Positions 1 to 9,550 of a stretch of DNA of 64,000 bases are shown here, piece after piece (position 1 is the first letter of the stretch; each line of letters opens with the position of its first letter). A model generated the notes under the pieces. The model had not been told where the DNA came from, searched no databases, and was given only the letters and a program-made list of their open reading frames with translations. The stretch lies in the NCBI GenBank assembly GCA_025786725.1, contig JAHLTZ010000041.1, forward strand, positions 1 through 64,000, read 5' to 3'. The stretch is from Syncephalis fuscata. Taxonomy: Eukaryota; Zoopagomycota; Zoopagomycetes; Zoopagales; Piptocephalidaceae. The translations under genes and the position numbers were made by a program.

Positions 1-195
1 CAAGTTTCGGTAATACCAAAAGCTTAGGCCTAGCTTCATCTATAAATATACCAATTCATATTAACCTGTTTATTCCTGTATTTTTTAGAACATCACGTTT
101 TCACAACTACATTAATGATAAAAATTTTACTGTTGTATTTACAGCACTTCGCTTTGAATACTTACATTTGTTGGGTATTATTGAACGCTTTCAAT
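1..195 (+). other. Conserved short open frame at the start of each duplicated block
   Basis: An open frame ending at a TAA near 195 recurs in copy B (to 31480) and copy C (to 36538), with its shared part at the very start of each block. The encoded stretch contains FFRTSRFHNYIND and ends LGIIERFQ. In the copies I compared, the one difference seen in it is synonymous (tca versus tcg). Upstream of the shared part the frames differ between copies, so this looks like the 3' remnant of a gene carried along by the duplication. I do not recognise the family, and the frame may be fortuitous. Confidence 0.25.
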
Positions 196-782
196 AATAA
201 GATTAAGTCGGAATAAAATGTTGCAGGTTCTTCTATTTGCAACAATAAATATATTTTTAAATGTATAACAGATAATTAAAATGCTAAAAAGCCTAAGGAT
301 TGACTTGCTCGGTTAACAAAATGCCGGTGTGGCCTTACATAAATGAAAAGCACTAAACAGGCATGACAAGAATCAGTACCTTTTTAATCAGAGAATACTG
401 CACCAGAATTCTAATAATGTGGAAAATATCCTAATAAGGCAATAGGCATTACACCTTATTACATTGGTAAACGTGAATCTTTTTGTCTCAGCGTCCAAGG
501 CCATGATTGGAACGTTTATTCAAAGCAGTGATATTAAGCAAAAGAGCAGATACGACTAAAAAGTAAAACACTTATATACTAGGACAAATGTTGTGCATTT
601 TTGTCAAAAACATATCTTTACTGCTTAAGATAGCCATTGCTACTTTTTAACGACTCTATATCTTTTATGTTTTATGTTTTCTACTTTCTAATCTATTGGT
701 GAAAGAATAGCTACAATTTAATTACGCCAAAAATTGTTACCTGAATCTGACAATTTTTATACCACTTACCTTTTTATTCAAT

Positions 783-3704
783 ATGAAGAGCAGTTTTATT
801 TTGCTTGCAGCTATTGTTCTTGCTGCACAAAGCGTTGCTGCTCGCCCTAATGCTGCAAACGGCGACTGTGGATTTGCTACTTTGAACTGTGTCCGTAACA
901 CTAAAAATTGTGGTGTAACTGACCAATCTTTAAAAGTTAACGGCTCATGTGTTAATACTATCAAAATCTCTTTTATTCATAACTTTAAGTGCAATATTTT
1001 GCATCCTATTTGTTGTGGTATAAACAAATGTAAAGCAACAGAAACGGCTCAAATACCTCCACGTGTACCAACGCTACCTGTGCCAGCCCCATCAGCTCCA
1101 ACTGTTGGACCGGTAAAGCAGCCGACTCCAGTGACAACATCAACTCCAGTTCTACCTGTGCCGACCCCATCGACTCCAATTGTTACTCCTCCTGCAAATG
1201 AAAACTGTGGATCTGTTGTTTTGGGCTGTTTCCGTGACACTGTAAAATGTGGTACACTTGAACAGCCTTTAAAAGTTAACGGCGTATGCGTTGATACCAT
1301 CCAGGTTTCTGCCACTCATAAGCTTAAATGTGCTGCCTTGCATCCTATCTGTTGCGGTTTAAACAAATGTAAAGTAACAGAAATTTCTCGGACACCTCGA
1401 CGTGTGCCAACGCTACCTGTGCCAGCCCCATCAGTTCCAACTGTCGAACCAGTAAAGCAGCCGACTCCAGTAACAACAACAACTCCAGTTGTTACTTGTC
1501 CTTCTGCAAACGCAGACTGTGGATCTGTTGTTTTGGGCTGTTTCCGTGACACTGTAAAATGCGGTACACTTGAACAGCCTTTAAAAGTTAACGGCGTATG
1601 CGTTGATACCATCCAGGTTTCTGCCACTCATAAGCTTAAATGTGCTGCCTTGCATCCTATCTGTTGCGGTTTAAACAAATGTAAAGTAACAGAAATTTCT
1701 CGAACACCTCGACGTGTGCCAACGCTACCTGTGCCAGCCCCATCAGTTCCAACTGTCGAACCAGTAAAGCAGCCGACTCCAGTAACAACATCAACTCCAA
1801 TTGTTACTCCTCCTGCAAACGCAGACTGTGGATCTGTTGTTTTGGGCTGTTTCCGTGACACTGTAAAATGCGGTACACTTGAACAGCCTTTAAAAGTTAA
1901 CGGCGTATGCGTTGATACCATCCAGGTTTCTGCCACTCATAAGCTTAAATGTGCTGCCTTGCATCCTATCTGTTGCGGTTTAAACAAATGTAAAGTAACA
2001 GAAATTTCTCGAACACCTCGACGTGTGCCAACGCTACCTGTGCCAGCCCCATCAGTTCCAACTGTTGGACCGGTAAAGCAGCCGACTCCAGTGACAACAT
2101 CAACTCCAGTTCTACCTGTGCCGACCCCATCGACTCCAATTGTTACTCCTCCTGCAAATGAAAACTGTGGATCTGTTGTTTTGGGCTGTTTCCGTGACAC
2201 TGTAAAATGTGGTACACTTGAACAGCCTTTAAAAGTTAACGGCGTATGCGTTGATACCATCCAGGTCTCTGCCACTCATAAGCTTAAATGTGCTGCCTTG
2301 CATCCTATCTGTTGCGGTTTAAACAAATGTAAAGTAACAGAAATTTCTCGAACACCTCGACGTGTGCCAACGCTACCTGTGCCAGCCCCATCAGTTCCAA
2401 CTGTCGAACCAGTAAAGCAGCCGACTCCAGTAACAACATCAACTCCAATTGTTACTCCTCCTGCAAATGAAAACTGTGGATCTGTTGTTTTGGGCTGTTT
2501 CCGTGACACTGTAAAATGCGGTACACTTGAACAGCCTTTAAAAGTTAACGGCGTATGCGTTGATACCATCCAGGTTTCTGCCACTCATAAGCTTAAATGT
2601 GCTGCCTTGCATCCTATCTGTTGCGGTTTAAACAAATGTAAAGTAACAGAAATTTCTCGAACACCTCGACGTGTGCCAACGCTACCTGTGCCAGCCCCAT
2701 CAGTTCCAACTGTTGGACCGGTAAAGCAGCCGACTCCAGTGACAACATCAACTCCAGTTCTACCTGTGCCGACCCCATCGACTCCAATTGTTACTCCTCC
2801 TGCAAATGAAAACTGTGGATCTGTTGTTTTGGGCTGTTTCCGTGACACTGTAAAATGCGGTACACTTGAACAGCCTTTAAAAGTTAACGGCGTATGCGTT
2901 GATACCATCCAGGTCTCTGCCACTCATAAGCTTAAATGTGCTGCCTTGCATCCTATCTGTTGCGGTTTAAACAAATGTAAAGTAACAGAAATTTCTCGAA
3001 CACCTCGACGTGTGCCAACGCTACCTGTGCCAGCCCCATCAGCTCCAACTGTTGGACCGGTAAAGCAGCCGACTCCAGTGACAACATCAACTCCAGTTCT
3101 ACCTGTGCCGACCCCATCGACTCCAATTGTTACTCCTCCTGCAAATGAAAACTGTGGATCTGTTGTTTTGGGCTGTTTCCGTGACACTGTAAAATGCGGT
3201 ACACTTGAACAGCCTTTAAAAGTTAACGGCGTATGCGTTGATACCATCCAGGTCTCTGCCACTCATAAGCTTAAATGTGCTGCCTTGCATCCTATCTGTT
3301 GCGGTTTAAACAAATGTAAAGTAACAGAAATTTCTCGAACACCTCGACGTGTGCCAACGCTACCTGTGCCAGCCCCATCAGCTCCAACTGTCGAACCAGT
3401 AAAGCAGCCGACTCCAGTGACAACATCAACTCCAGTTTTACCTGTGCCAACTCCATCAACTCCAGTTGTTACTTGTCCTTCTGCAAACGCAGACTGTGGA
3501 TCTGTTGTTTTGGGCTGTTTCCGTAACACTGTAAAATGTGGTGTACTTGAGCAGCCTTTAAAAGTTAACGGCATATGCGTCGATGCTCTCCAGGTCAATG
3601 CCATCCATAATCTTGGATGTGCTGCCTTGCATCCTATCTGTTGCGGTTTAAACCGCTGTACAGCAACAGAAATTTCTCGAACACCCCCACGTGCATCAGT
3701 GTAA
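783..3704 (+). CDS. Secreted cysteine-rich modular protein, 9 modules (copy A)
   Basis: This is a single-exon gene of 973 codons. It starts with a clear signal peptide (MKSSFILLAAIVLAAQSVAA) and has no further membrane segment. The mature protein is nine modules with the cysteine pattern C-x6-C-x6-C-x12-C-x13-C-x6-CC-x4-C. Linkers are rich in Pro, Thr, Ser and Val (repeats such as VPTVEPVKQPTPVTT) and are probably O-glycosylated. Module 1 and module 9 are sequence variants; modules 2-8 are almost identical, with DNA periods of 309 or 339 bp. The linkers before modules 3 and 9 carry an extra Cys (TCPSANADCG). The spacing does not fit hydrophobins or CFEM proteins as I know them. An extracellular or cell-wall role is likely; the molecular function is unknown. 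Confidence 0.9.
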   Translation: MKSSFILLAAIVLAAQSVAARPNAANGDCGFATLNCVRNTKNCGVTDQSLKVNGSCVNTIKISFIHNFKCNILHPICCGINKCKATETAQIPPRVPTLPVPAPSAPTVGPVKQPTPVTTSTPVLPVPTPSTPIVTPPANENCGSVVLGCFRDTVKCGTLEQPLKVNGVCVDTIQVSATHKLKCAALHPICCGLNKCKVTEISRTPRRVPTLPVPAPSVPTVEPVKQPTPVTTTTPVVTCPSANADCGSVVLGCFRDTVKCGTLEQPLKVNGVCVDTIQVSATHKLKCAALHPICCGLNKCKVTEISRTPRRVPTLPVPAPSVPTVEPVKQPTPVTTSTPIVTPPANADCGSVVLGCFRDTVKCGTLEQPLKVNGVCVDTIQVSATHKLKCAALHPICCGLNKCKVTEISRTPRRVPTLPVPAPSVPTVGPVKQPTPVTTSTPVLPVPTPSTPIVTPPANENCGSVVLGCFRDTVKCGTLEQPLKVNGVCVDTIQVSATHKLKCAALHPICCGLNKCKVTEISRTPRRVPTLPVPAPSVPTVEPVKQPTPVTTSTPIVTPPANENCGSVVLGCFRDTVKCGTLEQPLKVNGVCVDTIQVSATHKLKCAALHPICCGLNKCKVTEISRTPRRVPTLPVPAPSVPTVGPVKQPTPVTTSTPVLPVPTPSTPIVTPPANENCGSVVLGCFRDTVKCGTLEQPLKVNGVCVDTIQVSATHKLKCAALHPICCGLNKCKVTEISRTPRRVPTLPVPAPSAPTVGPVKQPTPVTTSTPVLPVPTPSTPIVTPPANENCGSVVLGCFRDTVKCGTLEQPLKVNGVCVDTIQVSATHKLKCAALHPICCGLNKCKVTEISRTPRRVPTLPVPAPSAPTVEPVKQPTPVTTSTPVLPVPTPSTPVVTCPSANADCGSVVLGCFRNTVKCGVLEQPLKVNGICVDALQVNAIHNLGCAALHPICCGLNRCTATEISRTPPRASV

Positions 3705-5211
3705 ACATTGACCCCTGCTATTGCTACGCCGAAGCCATCAATCTAATGACTTCTAAACCATTATAAATGCCAAATTCAGTTATTTCTACATTTATAGCAT
3801 AATATTATATCACTCGTAGGCCGGTGATAATATGAATTTCAGTTATAATAAACTAATGTTATTATTAATTTGATCATTTCCAAGTCAATTCTAATTTTAT
3901 GTCAGTGATTTTATTTAGTTACATCAGCGTCAGCTTTTGTGTGCACGTTAGTACCGGTCCCTAAACTTGATGGCTATACTTACAATTCCTATTTGATAAA
4001 GCTCATACTTATAGTGTCGCTTATTAACTATACATGCAGTTTATATTATGCACTAAACCGTAATAAACATTTGTTTTATTGAACATGGGGATGGATGGTG
4101 AATGACATCAAGTTCAAAATACTCGTCATTATAGATTCATTATCTAGTATGCATATATTCATCATTTACCTATATAACCATTACAATATATAATTATTAT
4201 AAAGAAAATTGATACAATAAGTTATTTTTTATTAATTCAATAAAAAGCGACACTAGTTTACTGCATTCCCATATTTAGTAGGGGAATTTAGGAAAATACA
4301 CCATTTTTAAATTTTATCATAATAAATTTCTTTTTTTAAATTTACTAAATTTATTTATTAATTAATCATTTTTTGTTTGCCCCACACTTCGTTTTTTGTA
4401 ATGAGGTTTATCACAGACTAAACATTGTTTAATGGAACGCTTTATTTTTTAATAGCTGTTTCATTACTAGTTTGTATTTGTTCAATAATAAACGTTTATT
4501 ACAACAGCAACTACTGTTTCAATACTATTAGTGCTATTTTACACAGCATATTTTTGTATTGTGTTTTTTAAATGTATTTACCACAGGTATATTGTGAAAG
4601 GCTTTTAACAAATAAATACGATTGGCATTGCTGATAATATTGCTACAATCAACTAAATTACATACATAAGCAAAGGTTTAAATTAAAATTGTTGCATTTA
4701 TTGTGATTAAACTTTTCCCATCAGGCAATTTTTAGCTTTGTAACATTTATTATTCAATAGTATTGTAAATACATAATACTGTTACTCAATAATAATAATA
4801 AAAATACCTTTTATAATTCAGTTCATTTTAATTTATTATCAAGGTTTATACAGTTACAACTTTTGTTATAAACATGCTAATTTGAGCTATTGTTATAAGT
4901 TAGTCATTCAATACTAATAATGGGTTTTATTAAATTGATATTAAACATCTGACTAAGCTACTATTTCTATTTATTTCAACTTTAGCTGTTTGTTCAAAGC
5001 TACATCGTTTATTACTAGTGTTGTAACAATGTCATTTTTATCGAATTAAAACAAATCAAGCTTTGTAATAAGAAATAATAGCATCTGTTAAGCTGTTACA
5101 ATTGCTAGTGTATATTGAATAATCAAATATGTACTTAATGCTTTAGTTGTACATTTTTTGGTTTTATATTTGAGAATGTAGCAACATTATATGTAATAGA
5201 TTTAGTAATAG

Positions 5212-5783
5212 AATTTTTAATAAAAGGATTTAATAATTTAATAAGAAGGGGAAAATTTAAAAAATTAAAAACAGTGCATTTTTCAAAAAATTTCAATTTA
5301 TTACCGCATTCCTACTTGACTGTCTATATATAATTTCTGTAGCATGCCAAATAATAATCATTTCATAAGTACTTATCAAAGTGCTTATTGCTAGGTAACT
5401 GCTTGGGCCTTTAAGTCAAATATCATATGTTTATTCACTAATTTAAATCCATAGTATTCAATTAAAATGCTATACTCTTCAACAGTTTAATAATTCAATT
5501 CATTTAATACGCTATTTCAATTGAAGATTATAAAACATAAGCAATAATACTATCATTTTATTAGTTCGATAACTGATTATACTTGACAGTACTAAATATA
5601 AAGCAGAATGTTAAGGTTTTAAAAGGTAAAATATTTGCACTATTGTTGTGTTATTACTGAAAGTATTGTTATACAAAATAGATTGCAAATAATCTATAAT
5701 TCAATTTATTAATTAAATTAGCTAAAACATTACATTTGGTTTTTTTACTAATGGAGGCAGTCATATAATATCAACATAATTCT
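5212..5783. other. AT-rich intergenic DNA
   Basis: This stretch lies between the end of duplicated block A and the PSF1 stop codon. It is AT-rich with A and T runs. I see no gene, RNA or clear repeat in it; some of it presumably serves as the 3' region of PSF1. Confidence 0.5.
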
Positions 5784-6854
5784 CTAAACGCGATGCACAA
5801 GTCCTAAACCAATAAGCCTTTCAGCTTCTTGACGAGAAATGTAACACTGGGTTCCAGGCTCTAGACGTAGTGCGCCGCCACCTTCCGTCTGTACTAGTCC
5901 ACCCTGACGAATGGCTCGCACCTGTACGTATAACTCTTTAGGCGGTTTTAACTCGTCCAATAAGCCGATATTCGCATACTGAGCGGCATGTCGACGTAGC
6001 AACCGGCCATAGTCACGTCGAAATACCTCTTCACCACCATCTAAACGAGTATCATCAACACCACCGCTACTATTGCCGATATGTGACGTAGATCTTGTGG
6101 CTATATCGGCATTCTCCGTAGTATTTGAAATAGGAATACGACCACCACGCCGCCAAGCATCCAATCGAATTATATATAGCCGATGGTGGAGATATGTCAT
6201 TAAACAGCGTTTATTACGCTTCAATGCCAAATGCTCCATTGTCATCTTTAGATATTGCCACGGTTCAAGCGGTCTTGGGTGCGACACAGCTGAACGCTCC
6301 ACCGATTGATGTGCCTTATTAACACCACTTGCTTCTAGACTACTGCCGCGCTCATCAATAGTAGATGATGTCCACTCGGTATTTGGATAATTCATGTTAT
6401 CTTGTGGCGTTGTCGCAACAAACGATGCAGAACTTGCAAGTCCTTCCATTTCTGTTTGCGTATTATACGAATAAGACGCATAGCTTGGTTGACTTTCGTC
6501 ATTGCTATTCACAGTGTGAGTTGAATACTCTGCTAGCGTGGAATTAGACGCTTGCTCACTAGCTATAGCTGTATTATCTTCGCTGAATGTATTTGGAAAT
6601 GACATAGAGCTTGCAGCTGGCTGTGCGTTATTATTATTATCGTTGTTGTTGTTGTTAAACGAATTAGTCGCCATTTTATCAGTGGTCGACGCGTAATTGG
6701 CGGTCAATTTCTCCAAGTGCTCTTGTATATTGTCTGAAAGGTGGCGTAATTCTCGACAGACTGCTTGCACCATTTCGCGATTAAAAGGTGGCAAACGATC
6801 TACTGTCGTCCGCTTAGCCTCCAATACCAACTTTTGTGCATTCTCACAGTACAT
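5784..6854 (-). CDS. PSF1: GINS complex subunit Psf1
   Basis: Psf1 is one of the four GINS subunits, which join Cdc45 and MCM2-7 in the replicative helicase. The N-terminus (MYCENAQKLVLEAKRT) matches the Psf1 start, so I chose the Met at 6854; the frame runs open 26 codons further upstream, but that extension is hydrophobic and not Psf1-like. The second conserved block (LALKRNKRCLMTYLHHRLYI) and the C-terminal B-domain (KPPKELYVQVRAI, then ISRQEAERLIGLGLV) are clear. A Ser/Asn-rich acidic insert of roughly 140 residues separates the first helix from this block, making the protein 356 residues rather than the usual 200 or so. There is no intron. Confidence 0.9.
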   Translation of the reverse strand: MYCENAQKLVLEAKRTTVDRLPPFNREMVQAVCRELRHLSDNIQEHLEKLTANYASTTDKMATNSFNNNNNDNNNNAQPAASSMSFPNTFSEDNTAIASEQASNSTLAEYSTHTVNSNDESQPSYASYSYNTQTEMEGLASSASFVATTPQDNMNYPNTEWTSSTIDERGSSLEASGVNKAHQSVERSAVSHPRPLEPWQYLKMTMEHLALKRNKRCLMTYLHHRLYIIRLDAWRRGGRIPISNTTENADIATRSTSHIGNSSGGVDDTRLDGGEEVFRRDYGRLLRRHAAQYANIGLLDELKPPKELYVQVRAIRQGGLVQTEGGGALRLEPGTQCYISRQEAERLIGLGLVHRV

Positions 6855-7759
6855 GATGGCGTATATATAAAAAAGTAAGAACGTTATACGTAAAAAAAAG
6901 AAAAAGCTCAGAAACGTGCAAATAAAATGCACGAGTAACTGTTAGTTTGCAAATATTGTTTTACGCATATTCGTTGATCTACAAATACATCGTCTGTACT
7001 CATAAATAAGTAGTTAAAAAGTGGCACGTTTTATTATTTATTTATTTATATCGTTAAATTAAATAGATTATCAATAGCAGATGGAAATGATAATTAAATT
7101 AAAAGTAATTATTACAAAAAAACTTACCTAAGCTATAATAAGCATTGACTTATTTACTTACCTTCTACTATATAAAAGAATAATGATAATTTGTGCTGGA
7201 TTAGATTGATACTAAATTTAACTAAATTCAATGACCTTTTTAAAATTAATTGAATGTAGACATGTATAAAGGACAGTGGTGACAACGGCCATTACATCGC
7301 AACTGCTGCTTGTCTGGCTATAGATCAATTTCAACGAATGGACTAGGCTGAAAAGCAGTCGATAATAAACGTTGATAGGCAGCGATATGCGAATGCGCAC
7401 GATTTGTGTAGAGCTGAACATAGTGTGTGGTGTGGTGGTATTTATTTGTTGAATGGTGAACGGCGGCCAATATATAGCTGCATATGTATAATTGTTAATC
7501 ATAGATAAACAATACGACTACTACTACTACGACGACGACGACGACAACGATGACAATAATACTATATTGGTAGTCGCTACTACCAATTGACTATAAATGA
7601 AAACATGGTAATTTGGTGAAATGGTGGTAATCGTTGTTAATAATACTGCTACTACTACGGCTGCTGCTACTGTTGTTACTGTTGCTGGCAAAACGAAAAT
7701 GACAAACGATCGAAAAGTTGCGCGTCAACATTGTTTTCAATGAGTAATTGCAAAAAATT
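6855..7759. other. Intergenic region upstream of PSF1, with triplet repeats
   Basis: This is the 5' region of PSF1 and the 3' region of the Tra2-like gene, both of which lie on the minus strand. A compound triplet microsatellite (ACT then GAC units) sits at about 7515-7548. Short open frames here show no recognisable protein features and I do not call them. Confidence 0.5.
7515..7548. repeat. Compound triplet microsatellite
   Basis: ACT repeats pass directly into GAC repeats. It lies in the presumed 3' region of the Tra2-like gene and is not in a called coding sequence. Confidence 0.8.
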
Positions 7760-9088
7760 TTAGCGGCGTTCATAGCGTTCACGACGATCATAGCCACCAC
7801 GGTTATAATCGCGATTGCCGTCGCGCTCAAAGTCACGATTGCCACGATCGTGTTCACGGCCACCGGCATGGCGGTCAAAGCCACGGTCGGCACGCTCATA
7901 GCCGCCACGCTCATAGCCGCCACGATTGAAGTCACGAGCACCGCGATCGTAGTCACGACCACCACGGTCATAGTCGCGGGCGCCACGGTCATAGTCACGG
8001 CCTCCGTTGCGGTCATGATCGCGACCACCACGATCGTAGTCACGGCCTCCGCGATCATGGTCACGTCCATAATTACCGCGGCCACCGCGACCACCTCGAT
8101 CGAAATCGCGACCACCTCGGTCATATCCACCACGGCCCATGCCACGTTCGCGTCCACCGCCTTATTAAAGCATAGAGATAGCATTAGCATTTAACTTGTA
8201 TTAGCGCATACAAGCACAGTGGATGCCAAATGCCAAATAGCTATTATAGCCAAATTGCTTACCGCTTTTAGGGCCACCTTGATATTGGCCGGGTGTTGGT
8301 GTACGTGGACGACTGCGTTTTGCCTAATAGTAAATATATGTATAAGTTGCACTGTATTTACACTTGATTTATACTATTTAACGCTAATTACTGACCGTTT
8401 CAACATTGATTGCACGGTTATACAGCATAAAGCCAGTTAATTCTCGTTTACAGTCATCGGCCTGTTCGGTCGTTTCCATTGTGACGAATGCAAACCCGCG
8501 ATGTTCGTGTGTATGCGGGTCACGCATTACTTGGCATTTAACAATCTAAATAATATATATATTAGACGCTGCTATTCATTATAGAGCATTTATTCTTTAC
8601 CTTGCCATACTTGGTGAATGCATCCTCCAACTCTCTCTCTGTAACGTGGGATGAAAGGCCAGAAACAAATAGATTGTTACCAGGATTTTCAGGAAACACA
8701 GCCTGTGATTCTTCACGGCTAATTAAGCAACAATATCAGTATGCATATAGCTAGATTATTTATAGGATTACTCATTCCTTACTTACCGCTGATCAAAAGG
8801 CGATCGTTCCCGATAACGACGAGCGCCAGGAGATCTTGAACGTTCACGTCTATAGTCACGGCCAGAGTTCTGTGGTGGTGGCTGGAGAGGAGAGCGAGAG
8901 CGAGAATGGCCACGCACTGGTGCTGGTGAGCCCGAGCGAGAGCGAGATTGGTTTGGATAGCCGCCATTGCCACTGTTTTCACGATCGTTGATATCGCCAT
9001 GCGCTGCATCTGGATTCGGCTCTCCCCAGGCATCCTGGCGCATCTCGACATCTTCTGCGCTGTCAAACTCGTCGCGGTGACGATCCAT
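7760..9088 (-). CDS. Transformer-2-like SR splicing factor (RS-RRM-RGG)
   Basis: This is an RNA-binding splicing regulator of the Tra2 type. Five exons fit in frame: 8787-9088, 8601-8718, 8396-8545, 8263-8323 and 7760-8160 (343 residues). Exon 1 encodes an RS-rich region (SRSRSGSPAP, RERSRSPGARR). Exons 2-3 encode one RRM with RNP2 (NLFVSGLS) and RNP1 (HRGFAFVTME). Exon 4 has the Tra2-type linker RPRTPTPGQY just after the RRM, which is the best family marker. The C-terminal tail is about 130 residues of GGRDYDRG-type repeats instead of a second RS domain. The start at 9088 (MDRHRDEF) is preferred; an in-frame Met at 9142 would add 18 residues. Confidence 0.85.
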
Positions 9089-9550
9089 AGCGATTGTATG
9101 CTCAGTATTTGCCAACCTATCTACTATGTAAAGTAGTGTCAAACGCTCACGATCAAATAGATAATTGATCGAATAAACAAACTAATCAGACTAGTAGTAT
9201 AGCAAAATGTCTTAATGACAAGCAATAGCAGCGCTAAAAAACTAGAGAAAAGAGATGAAAGCGTATGGTTCAGTTTACACTGTGTGCAGATGGGTGTATG
9301 CGTGTAGGCGCTGTATGGGCGGGCATGTTCGTTCGTTCGTTTAAAACAAGGGCCTCACCCTGGTAAGTATGTATTAGCCAATAACTATACGGTATTTCTC
9401 CACTTTGAAATGTAAACAAGATTGACGTGGCCTTTTATTGATTAAATTATAATCAACACTACATCTTTCCTCTATTCTCGACCAATTCAACTGACTGTCA
9501 TCTTTTTATTCGTTATTTCTGTCAACTGGTGCAGATAGACACGTCTTATA
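9089..9550. promoter_or_regulatory. Shared divergent promoter region, Tra2-like / ASPM
   Basis: Both flanking genes start outward from this 462-bp gap, so it must hold both promoters. A GTTC tandem repeat at about 9327-9342 resembles one at about 62946-62967. No individual element can be assigned with confidence. Confidence 0.5.

Larger units (their letters stand above)
1..5211 (+). repeat. Duplicated block, copy A (cysteine-rich gene plus flanks)
   Basis: This block is nearly identical to 31284-35881 (copy B) and, for its first part, to 36342-39901 (copy C). Similarity covers about 780 bp of upstream DNA, the gene, and about 1.5 kb downstream. It ends near 5211, where the sequence departs from copy B at 35881. 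The window begins about 22 bp inside the block, judged from the shared start in copies B and C. Differences are scattered substitutions and small indels, for example three extra bases near 3752. Copy A is separated from B by about 26 kb of single-copy genes, so it is a dispersed duplicate, whereas B and C are adjacent. Confidence 0.9.

Noticed and set aside
1049-3604. Long minus-strand open frames antiparallel to the cysteine-rich genes (also 32330-34273 and 37390-39261)
   Set aside because: They repeat with the modules and arise from codon composition of the Pro/Thr linkers on the opposite strand. They lack signal peptides or independent conservation.
7591-8194. Val/Ala/Thr-rich open frames on both strands over the Tra2-like C-terminal exon
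   Set aside because: They are shadows of the GGRDYDRG repeat coding sequence, which continues in frame from the RRM exons.
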